From assembly GCF_021147775.1 (NCBI RefSeq), contig NZ_JAGTPK010000041.1, positions 1-39,779 of the forward strand: a stretch of 39,779 nucleotides of DNA, written 5' to 3'. The notes below the pieces were generated by a model. That model worked only from the letters and a program-made list of their open reading frames with translations. It made no database searches and was not told the origin of the DNA. This document shows, in pieces, positions 22,183 through 30,477 of the stretch. A program made the position numbers and the translations under genes. The stretch comes from Pseudomonas californiensis (GTDB lineage: Bacteria; Pseudomonadota; Gammaproteobacteria; Pseudomonadales; Pseudomonadaceae). Each line of letters begins with the position of its first letter. The stretch's first letter is position 1.

Positions 22183-24963
22183 ATGGGCGAACTGGCCAAA
22201 GAAATCCTACCGGTCAATATCGAAGACGAGCTGAAGCAGTCCTACCTCGACTACGCAATGAGCGTTATCGTCGGTCGAGCGCTGCCGGATGCGCGCGACG
22301 GCTTGAAGCCCGTACACCGGCGCGTGCTGTTCGCAATGAGCGAGCTGGGCAACGACTGGAACAAACCGTACAAGAAGTCCGCCCGTGTGGTGGGTGACGT
22401 TATCGGTAAGTACCACCCACACGGCGATACGGCTGTCTATGACACCATCGTCCGTATGGCTCAGCCATTCTCGCTGCGCTATCTGCTGGTAGACGGCCAG
22501 GGCAACTTCGGTTCCGTCGACGGCGATAACGCCGCAGCGATGCGATACACCGAAGTGCGCATGACCAAGCTTGCGCACGAGCTTCTGGCTGACCTGCACA
22601 AAGAAACCGTGGACTGGGTGCCCAACTACGACGGCACCGAAATGATCCCTGCGGTCATGCCGACCCGTATTCCCAACCTTCTGGTCAACGGCTCCAGTGG
22701 TATTGCCGTGGGCATGGCGACCAATATTCCGCCGCACAACCTCGGTGAAGTCATCGACGGTTGCCTGGCGCTGATCGACAACCCCGAGTTGACGATCGAC
22801 GAGCTGATGCAATACATCCCGGGTCCGGATTTCCCGACTGCTGCGATCATCAACGGTCGTGCGGGCATCATCGAAGCCTATCGTACGGGCCGTGGTCGCA
22901 TTTATATGCGCGCCCGCTCGATCGTCGAAGACATCGACAAGGTCGGTGGCCGCCAGCAGATCGTGATCACCGAGCTTCCTTACCAGTTGAACAAGGCGCG
23001 TCTGATCGAGAAGATCGCCGAACTGGTAAAGGAGAAGAAACTCGAAGGTATTACCGAGCTGCGCGACGAGTCCGACAAGGACGGTATGCGCGTCGTGATC
23101 GAGCTGCGTCGTGGCGAAGTGCCTGAGGTCATCCTCAACAACCTTTATGCCCAGACCCAGCTGCAAAGCGTTTTCGGCATCAACATTGTTGCCCTGATCG
23201 ACGGCCGTCCCCGGATCCTGAACCTCAAGGACCTGCTGGAAGCTTTCGTTCGTCACCGCCGTGAAGTGGTGACCCGTCGTACCGTATTCGAACTGCGCAA
23301 GGCGCGCGAGCGTGGCCACATTCTTGAAGGTCAGGCGGTTGCGCTGTCCAACATCGACCCGGTCATCGCGCTCATCAAGGCCTCGCCGACACCTGCCGAA
23401 GCCAAGGAAGCGCTGATCAGCACGCCTTGGGAATCGAGCGCTGTGGTCGAAATGGTCGAGCGCGCAGGCGCTGATTCGTGCCGTCCAGAGAACCTGGACC
23501 CTCAGTACGGTCTGCGTGAAGGCAAGTATTTCCTGTCGCCGGAACAGGCTCAGGCGATTCTGGAGCTGCGTCTGCATCGTCTGACCGGGCTGGAGCACGA
23601 GAAGCTGCTCGGCGAATATCAGGAAATCCTGACCCAGATCGGTGAGCTGATCCGCATCCTGAACAGCGCCACGCGCTTGATGGAAGTGATCCGTGAAGAG
23701 CTGGAGCTGATTCGCTCCGAGTATGGCGATGCACGCCGTACAGAAATTCTGGATGCGCGTCTGGACCTGACTCTGGGTGATCTGATCACCGAAGAAGAGC
23801 GCGTCGTGACCATTTCCCATGGCGGCTATGCCAAGACGCAGCCGCTGGCGGTCTATCAGGCTCAGCGTCGCGGCGGCAAGGGCAAGTCGGCGACCGGCGT
23901 CAAGGATGAGGATTACATCGCTCACCTGCTGGTTGCCAACAGCCACACCACATTGTTGATGTTCTCCAGCAAGGGCAAGGTGTACTGGCTCAAGACGTAT
24001 GAGATTCCCGAAGCGTCCCGTGCGGCCCGTGGTCGTCCGCTGGTCAATCTGCTGCCGTTGAGTGAGGGTGAGTACATCACCACCATGTTGCCGGTCGATC
24101 TGGAAGCCATGCGCAAGCGTGCCGACGAAGAGGGCGAAGCCCTTGAAGCCGAGCTTGACGAGGCGGAAAACAGCAACGAGAGCGAAGAAGAGCGCAAGGC
24201 GCGCATCAAGGCAGCGGACAAGAAGAAGGCACCGTTCATCTTCATGTCAACGGCCAACGGTACCGTCAAGAAGACCCCTCTGGTGGCGTTCAGTCGTCAG
24301 CGCAGCGTGGGCCTGATTGCACTTGAGCTGGACGAAGGCGATATCCTGATTTCTGCTGCGATCACGGATGGCGAGCAGGAAATCATGCTGTTCTCCGATG
24401 GCGGCAAGGTTACCCGCTTCAAGGAGTCCGATGTTCGTGCCATGGGCCGTACGGCGCGCGGCGTACGCGGCATGCGTCTGCCGGAAGGTCAGAAGCTGAT
24501 TTCCATGTTGATCCCGGAAGAAGGCAGCCAGATCCTCACCGCTTCCGAGCGTGGGTATGGCAAGCGTACTGCGATTTCCGAGTTCCCTGAGTACAAGCGT
24601 GGCGGGCAGGGCGTTATCGCCATGGTCAGCAACGAACGTAACGGCCGCCTGGTCGGCGCCGTTCAAGTACTCGATGGTGAGGAAATCATGCTGATTTCCG
24701 ATCAGGGCACCCTGGTGCGCACCCGTGTTGGTGAAGTGTCCAGTCTGGGCCGTAACACTCAGGGCGTTACTCTGATCAAACTGGCCAGCGACGAAAAACT
24801 GGTCGGCCTGGAGCGTGTTCAGGAGCCGTCGGAAGTCGAAGGCGCCGAGCTTGAAGGCGAAGAGGGTGTCGATGGTGTGATCGTTGAAGCCGCCGAGCTG
24901 GACGATGCGGGTGAAGACCTGCAAGCGGACGCTGCGCCGGATGACGACGAATCGCAGGGCTGA
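22183..24963 (+). CDS. gyrA: DNA gyrase subunit A
   Basis: 926-residue subunit of the essential A2B2 type II topoisomerase that introduces negative supercoils. The catalytic tyrosine is in AAMRYTEVRM (near residue 122). The quinolone-resistance region HPHGDTAVYDT has Thr83 and Asp87, the wild-type Pseudomonas state with no resistance substitution. The DNA-wrapping C-terminal domain includes the GyrA box (QRRGGKGK, about residues 565-572). An acidic insertion (EGEALEAELDEAENSNESEEE, about 650-670) and a strongly acidic tail lengthen it compared with the E. coli protein. I chose ATG 22183 (MGELAKEILPVNIEDE) because this is the conserved N terminus; AAGGA lies 12 bases upstream. Confidence 0.98.
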   Translation: MGELAKEILPVNIEDELKQSYLDYAMSVIVGRALPDARDGLKPVHRRVLFAMSELGNDWNKPYKKSARVVGDVIGKYHPHGDTAVYDTIVRMAQPFSLRYLLVDGQGNFGSVDGDNAAAMRYTEVRMTKLAHELLADLHKETVDWVPNYDGTEMIPAVMPTRIPNLLVNGSSGIAVGMATNIPPHNLGEVIDGCLALIDNPELTIDELMQYIPGPDFPTAAIINGRAGIIEAYRTGRGRIYMRARSIVEDIDKVGGRQQIVITELPYQLNKARLIEKIAELVKEKKLEGITELRDESDKDGMRVVIELRRGEVPEVILNNLYAQTQLQSVFGINIVALIDGRPRILNLKDLLEAFVRHRREVVTRRTVFELRKARERGHILEGQAVALSNIDPVIALIKASPTPAEAKEALISTPWESSAVVEMVERAGADSCRPENLDPQYGLREGKYFLSPEQAQAILELRLHRLTGLEHEKLLGEYQEILTQIGELIRILNSATRLMEVIREELELIRSEYGDARRTEILDARLDLTLGDLITEEERVVTISHGGYAKTQPLAVYQAQRRGGKGKSATGVKDEDYIAHLLVANSHTTLLMFSSKGKVYWLKTYEIPEASRAARGRPLVNLLPLSEGEYITTMLPVDLEAMRKRADEEGEALEAELDEAENSNESEEERKARIKAADKKKAPFIFMSTANGTVKKTPLVAFSRQRSVGLIALELDEGDILISAAITDGEQEIMLFSDGGKVTRFKESDVRAMGRTARGVRGMRLPEGQKLISMLIPEEGSQILTASERGYGKRTAISEFPEYKRGGQGVIAMVSNERNGRLVGAVQVLDGEEIMLISDQGTLVRTRVGEVSSLGRNTQGVTLIKLASDEKLVGLERVQEPSEVEGAELEGEEGVDGVIVEAAELDDAGEDLQADAAPDDDESQG

Positions 24964-24982
24964 GCAGTAACGTAAATCACGT

Positions 24983-25034
24983 AAGGGCTGGCTCGTCTGT
25001 GAGTGCATGTGCACTGCAGGCAAGACCAGCCCTT
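24983..25034. terminator. Long inverted repeat after gyrA
   Basis: AAGGGCTGG (24983-24991) pairs with CCAGCCCTT (25026-25034). Its loop holds a second perfect inverted repeat, AGTGCA/TGCACT, at 25002-25015. It starts 20 bases after the gyrA stop. No T tract follows, so this may be a terminator helped by Rho, an RNA 3'-end stabiliser or a protein site. Confidence 0.5.
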
Positions 25035-25170
25035 GCGGCATTCGGCGAGCGTCACCGGCCGAATCTGAATTCCTGCAGAAGCTGCCAATGATTGCGCCGC
25101 TGCATGCTCGTCATTGGCAGGCTTCTTCAACAAAGTGCGTACAGACCCAACGTATTTGACGAGAGTGGAT

Positions 25171-26256
25171 ATGAGCAAGCGAGCCTTTAACTTCTGCGCA
25201 GGTCCTGCCGCGCTTCCTGAAGCTGTTCTGCTGCGTGCCCAGGCGGAACTCCTGGACTGGCACGGCAAAGGCCTGTCCGTCATGGAGATGAGCCACCGCA
25301 GCGATGAGTTCGTCTCCATCGCCAACAAGGCCGAGCAGGACTTTCGCGACCTGCTGTCCATTCCCTCCAATTACAAAGTGTTGTTCCTGCAAGGCGGTGC
25401 CAGCCAGCAATTCGCCCAGATCGCATTGAATCTGCTGCCTGAAAATGGCAAGGCCGATTACGTCGATACAGGTATCTGGTCGCAAAAGGCAATCGAAGAA
25501 GCATCGCGCTACGGCAGTGTCAACGTTGCCGCCAGCGCCAAGTCTTATGATTACTTTGCGATTCCAGGTCAGAACGAATGGTCGCTGTCCAAAGATGCCG
25601 CCTACGTTCATTACGCTCCGAACGAAACCATCGGCGGGCTGGAATTCAACTGGATACCTGAAACCGGAGATGTGCCACTGATTGCGGACATGTCCTCGGA
25701 CATCCTGTCGCGCCCTGTGGATATCTCGCGCTTCGGCATGATCTACGCCGGAGCTCAGAAGAACATCGGTCCAAGTGGTGTGGTGGTCGTGATCATTCGC
25801 GAAGACCTGCTGGGCCGTGCGCGTTCGTTGTGCCCGACCATGCTCAACTACAAGGTCGCGGCCGACAATGGCTCCATGTACAACACGCCGCCTACGCTGG
25901 CCTGGTACCTGTCCGGTCTGGTCTTCGAGTGGCTCAAGGAGCAGGGCGGCGTCGAGGCCATCGGTAAGCTGAACGATATCAAGCAGCGCACGCTGTATGA
26001 CTTTATTGATGGCAGCGGCCTGTACAGCAACCCGATCAACAAGCCGGATCGCTCGTGGATGAACGTGCCGTTTCGTCTGGCTGATGATCGTCTGGACAAA
26101 CCGTTCCTGGCGGGTGCCGACGCCAACGGCCTGCTGAACCTCAAAGGTCACCGTTCGGTGGGCGGGATGCGTGCATCCATTTACAACGCCGTCGATCTCA
26201 CCGCCGTCAATGCGCTGGTCGCATACATGAAAGACTTCGAGAAGGAGCACGGTTGA
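25171..26256 (+). CDS. serC: Phosphoserine aminotransferase SerC
   Basis: 361 residues, a PLP enzyme that makes 3-phosphoserine for serine synthesis and also acts in vitamin B6 synthesis. Family segments are present: FNFCAGPAALPEAVL at the N terminus, FLQGGASQQFAQIALNLL, the PLP lysine in YAGAQKNIGPSGV (near residue 197), and GHRSVGGMRASIYNA at the C terminus. The ATG at 25171 is the conserved start; a longer in-frame reading to 25114 is unsupported. It is the first gene of the aromatic amino acid supra-operon, with its stop codon overlapping the pheA start (TGATG). Confidence 0.97.
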   Translation: MSKRAFNFCAGPAALPEAVLLRAQAELLDWHGKGLSVMEMSHRSDEFVSIANKAEQDFRDLLSIPSNYKVLFLQGGASQQFAQIALNLLPENGKADYVDTGIWSQKAIEEASRYGSVNVAASAKSYDYFAIPGQNEWSLSKDAAYVHYAPNETIGGLEFNWIPETGDVPLIADMSSDILSRPVDISRFGMIYAGAQKNIGPSGVVVVIIREDLLGRARSLCPTMLNYKVAADNGSMYNTPPTLAWYLSGLVFEWLKEQGGVEAIGKLNDIKQRTLYDFIDGSGLYSNPINKPDRSWMNVPFRLADDRLDKPFLAGADANGLLNLKGHRSVGGMRASIYNAVDLTAVNALVAYMKDFEKEHG

Positions 26257-27350
26257 TGTCCGAGCAAGAACTCAAGGCGCTGCGCGTCCGCATCGACAGC
26301 CTCGATGAAAAGGTCCTGGAGTTGATCAGTGAGCGTGCTCGCTGTGCCCAGGAAGTGGCCAGGGTGAAAATGTCATCGCTGGCGGAAGGCGAAGTGCCTG
26401 TGTTCTATCGGCCAGAGCGCGAGGCAGCGGTTCTCAAGCGGGTCATGGACCGCAACCGCGGCCCTTTGAGCAACGAAGAGATGGCGCGGCTGTTTCGCGA
26501 GATCATGTCGTCCTGTCTGGCGCTTGAGCAGCCGCTGAAAGTCGCTTATCTGGGGCCTGAAGGTACGTTCACTCAGGCTGCAGCCATGAAGCATTTCGGG
26601 CATGCGGTCATCAGTCTGCCAATGGCCGCCATTGACGAAGTGTTTCGTGAAGTGGTGGCGGGCGCTGTCAATTTTGGTGTCGTGCCGGTGGAAAACTCCA
26701 CCGAAGGCGCGGTCAACCACACGCTCGACAGCTTTCTCGAGCACGACATGGTCATTTGTGGCGAAGTCGAATTGCGCATTCACCACCACTTGTTGGTCGG
26801 GGAAAGCACCAAGACCCAGAGCATCTCGCGCATCTATTCCCACGCCCAATCGTTGGCCCAGTGCCGCAAATGGCTGGACGCCCATTACCCGAATGTTGAG
26901 CGTGTCGCGGTTGCCAGCAACGCCGAGGCTGCCAAGCGGGTCAAGGGTGAGTGGAACTCGGCCGCTATCGCTGGCGACATGGCGGCGGGCCTTTACGGCC
27001 TGACCCGTCTGGCCGAGAAGATCGAGGACCGTCCGGACAACTCCACGCGCTTTCTGATCATCGGCAACCAGGAAGTCCCGCCGACAGGCGACGACAAGAC
27101 CTCGATCATCGTATCGATGAGCAACAAGCCGGGTGCATTGCACGAGTTGCTGGTGCCGTTCCATGAAAATGGCCTTGACCTCACGCGTATCGAGACCCGT
27201 CCGTCACGCAGCGGCAAGTGGACCTACGTATTCTTTATCGATTTCGTCGGTCACCACAAGGACCCGCTGGTCAAGGCTGTCCTGGAAAAGATCAGCCACG
27301 AGGCCGTTGCGCTCAAGGTGTTGGGTTCCTACCCGAAAGCGGTGCTTTGA
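26256..27350 (+). CDS. pheA: Chorismate mutase/prephenate dehydratase (P-protein)
   Basis: 364 residues. The N-terminal AroQ chorismate mutase (residues 1-90) contains LRVRIDSLDEKVLELISERA. The prephenate dehydratase domain (about 95-270) contains YLGPEGTFTQAAA, VPVENSTEGAVNHTLDSF and the catalytic TRFLIIG. The C-terminal ACT domain (about 285-360), with the Phe-binding motifs PGALHELL and ETRPS, provides feedback inhibition by phenylalanine. The start codon overlaps the serC stop (TGATG) and GAAGGAG precedes it, so the genes are translationally coupled. The next gene in the operon is tyrA-aroA, only 75 bases further. Confidence 0.97.
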   Translation: MSEQELKALRVRIDSLDEKVLELISERARCAQEVARVKMSSLAEGEVPVFYRPEREAAVLKRVMDRNRGPLSNEEMARLFREIMSSCLALEQPLKVAYLGPEGTFTQAAAMKHFGHAVISLPMAAIDEVFREVVAGAVNFGVVPVENSTEGAVNHTLDSFLEHDMVICGEVELRIHHHLLVGESTKTQSISRIYSHAQSLAQCRKWLDAHYPNVERVAVASNAEAAKRVKGEWNSAAIAGDMAAGLYGLTRLAEKIEDRPDNSTRFLIIGNQEVPPTGDDKTSIIVSMSNKPGALHELLVPFHENGLDLTRIETRPSRSGKWTYVFFIDFVGHHKDPLVKAVLEKISHEAVALKVLGSYPKAVL

Positions 27351-27425
27351 AGTTGCCCTGCATGAGCGGCGACGTTTTCAGCGTATCGAGTAACCCGTAC
27401 CCGCTGGACAGTCAGGTATTTACGC

Positions 27426-29669
27426 GTGGTTGATGTGATTTCAGAGCAGCCGGTTCGGCCCTTGGTCGGCCGGCTTGTAGTAGTTGGCCTCGGTCTTATT
27501 GGCGGATCCTTTGCCAAAGGGATTCGTGAAAGCGGCCTTTGCCGTGAAGTGGTCGGCGTCGATCTTGACCCGCAGTCCCGCAAACTGGCTGTCGAGCTTG
27601 GTGTCGTTGATCGCTGTGAGGCAGATCTGGCCGCGGCGTGTGTCGGCGCCGACGTGATCCAGCTGGCCGTTCCCATACTGGCCATGGAGAAGCTGCTCGC
27701 ACTGTTGGCGCCTCTTGACCTGGGCAATGCGGTGTTGACGGACGTCGGCAGCGCCAAAGGCAATGTTGTTCGAGCTGCCCGGCTTGCCTTCGGCTGCATG
27801 CCTTCGCGTTTTGTGCCGGGGCATCCGATTGCCGGCTCCGAGCAGAGTGGGGTCGAGGCTTCCAATGCCCAATTGTTCAAGCGCCACAAAGTCATTCTGA
27901 CGCCACTGGCGGAAACGGATCCCGACGCGGTAGCGTTGGTTGATCACCTTTGGTCCGCGTTGGGTGCAGACGTCGAGCATATGCAGGTCGAGCGTCACGA
28001 CGAAGTGTTGGCGGCAACCAGTCATCTGCCCCATTTATTGGCGTTCGGTCTGGTGGATTCGCTCGCCAAGCGTAATGAAAATCTGGAAATATTCAGGTAC
28101 GCAGCGGGCGGTTTTCGTGATTTCACACGCATTGCCGGGAGCGATCCGGTGATGTGGCACGACATTTTTCTGGCCAACCGAGAGGCGGTGCTGCGCACGC
28201 TGGACACATTCCGCAGCGATCTTGACGCGCTGCGCGATGCCGTTGATGCCGGAGACGGTCGTCAACTGCTGGGTGTCTTCACTCGCGCACGGGTTGCTCG
28301 CGAGCATTTCGGCAAAATTCTCGCTCGCCGCGCCTATGTGGAAGCCCGTAGCGATGTCAGTGTGAGTTTTCGCACCGAGCCGGGCGGACGTGTCGCTGGC
28401 AGCGTTCGTGTGCCGGGCGACAAATCCATCTCCCATCGCTCGATCATGCTGGGCTCGTTGGCCGAAGGCGTGACCGAGGTCGAGGGGTTTCTGGAAGGGG
28501 AGGACGCATTGGCGACCCTTCAGGCCTTTCGGGATATGGGCGTCGTGATCGAAGGTCCGCATCACGGTCGAGTGACCATTCATGGTGTCGGCATGCGAGG
28601 CCTGAAAGCGCCACCAGGACCTGTCTATCTGGGTAATTCCGGCACCTCGATGCGCCTGCTCTCCGGCTTGCTGGCGGCGCAGAGTTTCGACACTACCCTC
28701 ACCGGAGCGCCGTCGTTGTCCCGCCGTTCAATGGCTTGCGTGGCTGAGCCGTTACGTGAAATGGGTGCAGTGATTGAAACCGCTGCTCAGGGCCGCCCAC
28801 CGTTGACCATTCGTGGTGGCAAGCACCTTCAAGGCTTGAGCTGCGCTTCGCCGATGGCCAGTGCGCAGGTCAAATCATGCCTGTTGCTGGCGGGAATGTA
28901 TGCGACCGGGCGCACCGTCATTACCGAGTCTGCACTGACTCGGGACCATACCGAGCGTATGTTGCGCGGTTTTGGCTACCCGGTCACTGTCACTGACAAT
29001 CAAGCGTCCATCGAGTCCGGTGGCAGGTTGGCAGCCACTCGCATTGAGGTGCCCGCTGATCTGTCTTCAGCAGCCTTCTTCATGGTTGCAGCGTCTATTG
29101 GTCAAGGCTCGAGCCTCGTGCTTGAACATGTCGGCATCAACCCGACCCGTACGGGTGTGATCGATATCCTTCGCCTGATGGGCAGCGACATCACGCTGCA
29201 CGACGTACGTGAAGTTGGCGGCGAGCCAGTTGCAGACGTTCATGTGCGCTCAGCGCAGCTAAAGGGGATTATTATCCCTGAGGCGCTTGTGCCGCTGGCT
29301 ATCGACGAGCTTCCAGTACTGTTGGTAGCCGCAGCGTGTGCTCAGGGGCGTACTCTTCTGCGTGGTCCGGAGCTTTCGCGGATTCAGGAGTCAGATCGTA
29401 TTCGCCTGATGGTCGAGGGCCTTTCGACGCTCGGCATCGCAATTGAATCAACACCTGAGGGCATTATTGTCGAGGGCGGTTCTCTGGGCGGTGGCGAAGT
29501 GGACGCACGGGGTGATCACCGCGTTGCCATGGCATTCAGCGTTGCTTCGCTGCGAGCTTCGGCGTCCATCCTTATTCATGATTGCGCAAACGTCGCCACG
29601 TCGTTTCCCAATTTTCTGGCGCTATGCGCTCACGTCGGCATGCAAGTAGCGCAAGAGGACAAAAAGTGA
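27426..29669 (+). CDS. tyrA-aroA: Fused cyclohexadienyl dehydrogenase/EPSP synthase
   Basis: 747 residues joining two enzymes. The TyrA part (about 1-300) oxidises prephenate or arogenate for tyrosine: dinucleotide motif VVGLGLIGGSFAKG near residue 20, GHPIAGSEQSGVEAS and SHLPHLLAFGLV. The AroA part (about 310-747) makes EPSP before chorismate: PGDKSISHRS near 329, NSGTSMRLLSG near 403, SAQVK near 480, RDHTE near 505, QESDR near 652 and DHRVAMA near 698. SAQVK and RDHTE are class II EPSP synthase features. The fusion is normal for pseudomonads. The start is GTG 27426, with a weak CAGG site; GTG 27435 is an alternative. The hisC aminotransferase expected upstream is missing. cmk overlaps the stop. 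Confidence 0.95.
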   Translation: MVDVISEQPVRPLVGRLVVVGLGLIGGSFAKGIRESGLCREVVGVDLDPQSRKLAVELGVVDRCEADLAAACVGADVIQLAVPILAMEKLLALLAPLDLGNAVLTDVGSAKGNVVRAARLAFGCMPSRFVPGHPIAGSEQSGVEASNAQLFKRHKVILTPLAETDPDAVALVDHLWSALGADVEHMQVERHDEVLAATSHLPHLLAFGLVDSLAKRNENLEIFRYAAGGFRDFTRIAGSDPVMWHDIFLANREAVLRTLDTFRSDLDALRDAVDAGDGRQLLGVFTRARVAREHFGKILARRAYVEARSDVSVSFRTEPGGRVAGSVRVPGDKSISHRSIMLGSLAEGVTEVEGFLEGEDALATLQAFRDMGVVIEGPHHGRVTIHGVGMRGLKAPPGPVYLGNSGTSMRLLSGLLAAQSFDTTLTGAPSLSRRSMACVAEPLREMGAVIETAAQGRPPLTIRGGKHLQGLSCASPMASAQVKSCLLLAGMYATGRTVITESALTRDHTERMLRGFGYPVTVTDNQASIESGGRLAATRIEVPADLSSAAFFMVAASIGQGSSLVLEHVGINPTRTGVIDILRLMGSDITLHDVREVGGEPVADVHVRSAQLKGIIIPEALVPLAIDELPVLLVAAACAQGRTLLRGPELSRIQESDRIRLMVEGLSTLGIAIESTPEGIIVEGGSLGGGEVDARGDHRVAMAFSVASLRASASILIHDCANVATSFPNFLALCAHVGMQVAQEDKK

Positions 29670-30355
29670 AAATCAAAGCACCCGTTATTACCATCGACGG
29701 ACCTAGCGGCTCCGGAAAAGGCACTGTCGCCGGGCTGTTGGCCAGAAAGCTGGGCTGGTGCCTGCTTGATTCTGGCGCGCTTTACCGTCTGCTGGCATTC
29801 GCAGCCCGCAATCATGGCGTCGACCTGACCAATGAAGAGGCGCTCAAGCTCTTGGCTGCGCATCTGGATGTTCAGTTCGAGGCTTCGGGAGCCGGGCAGG
29901 GCCAGCGCATCGTGCTGGAGGGCGAAGACGTGACCCATGCGATTCGTAACGAACAGGTGGGCAGCGGTGCTTCGCAAGTGGCTTCACTGCCTGCGGTACG
30001 TGAAGCGCTGCTTCAGCGTCAACGTGCTTTTCAGGAAGAGCCAGGCCTGGTGGCAGACGGCCGCGATATGGGAACTGTGGTTTTCCCGGACGCGCCGTTG
30101 AAGATATTTCTGACCGCCAGTGCCGAAGAGCGAGCTCGACGTCGTTACTTGCAGTTGAAGGCCAAGGGCGATGATGTTAGTCTGTCGAGTCTGCTAGATG
30201 AGATATGTGCACGCGACGAGCGTGACACCCAGCGAGCGGTAGCACCGCTGAAGCCGGCGCAAGACGCCATACAGCTGGATTCCACTGAATTGTCCATCGA
30301 GCAGGTGCTGGAACGCATCCTGAGTGAAGTCGCACTGCGCGACATTGCCGGATGA
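29666..30355 (+). CDS. cmk: Cytidylate kinase
   Basis: 229 residues, phosphorylates CMP and dCMP using ATP. The P-loop DGPSGSGKGT is at residues 9-18, followed by LDSGALYRLLAFAARNHG, the VADGRDMGTVVFPDAPLKIFL segment and the arginine-rich lid ASAEERARRR. The GTG start at 29666 overlaps the tyrA-aroA stop codon (GTGA), with AAGAGGA upstream, so translation is coupled. An upstream in-frame start at 29582 would lie deep inside the previous gene and is rejected. rpsA follows after a 122-base leader. Confidence 0.96.
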   Translation: MKIKAPVITIDGPSGSGKGTVAGLLARKLGWCLLDSGALYRLLAFAARNHGVDLTNEEALKLLAAHLDVQFEASGAGQGQRIVLEGEDVTHAIRNEQVGSGASQVASLPAVREALLQRQRAFQEEPGLVADGRDMGTVVFPDAPLKIFLTASAEERARRRYLQLKAKGDDVSLSSLLDEICARDERDTQRAVAPLKPAQDAIQLDSTELSIEQVLERILSEVALRDIAG

Positions 30356-30477
30356 CCAAGGGGCGTTGCGGGAGACCAGACATAGTCTCGCAGGCTTCCT
30401 TAAATATGAACGAAACCCACGTTGTCTGGAGCGTGGCAGATGGGCGTATTCTTCGCCCTTGATCAACAGGAATTAAA
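30356..30477 (+). promoter_or_regulatory. rpsA leader with three hairpins
   Basis: The 122 bases before rpsA hold three stem-loops: GAGAC (30372-30376) with GTCTC (30385-30389), extended by a flanking GCG/CGC; CCACG (30417-30421) with CGTGG (30432-30436); and GGGCG (30442-30446) with CGCCC (30454-30458). An AU-rich single strand with AGGA (30468-30471) leads to the ATG. In E. coli, S1 represses its own translation by binding a leader of similar three-hairpin design; the same role is inferred here. Confidence 0.5.

Noticed and set aside
22207..23946. A 579-codon open frame antisense to gyrA, and similar long antisense frames opposite trhO, mtnA and rpsA
   Set aside because: They lie wholly opposite well-identified genes, give low-complexity Gln/Asp/His-rich products and lack ribosome binding sites. 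They are frame artefacts of GC-biased codon use.
27362..27433. The 23-residue frame before tyrA-aroA as an attenuator leader peptide
   Set aside because: It has only two Phe and one Tyr, not clustered, and no terminator/antiterminator hairpins follow. A gene remnant or chance is more likely.
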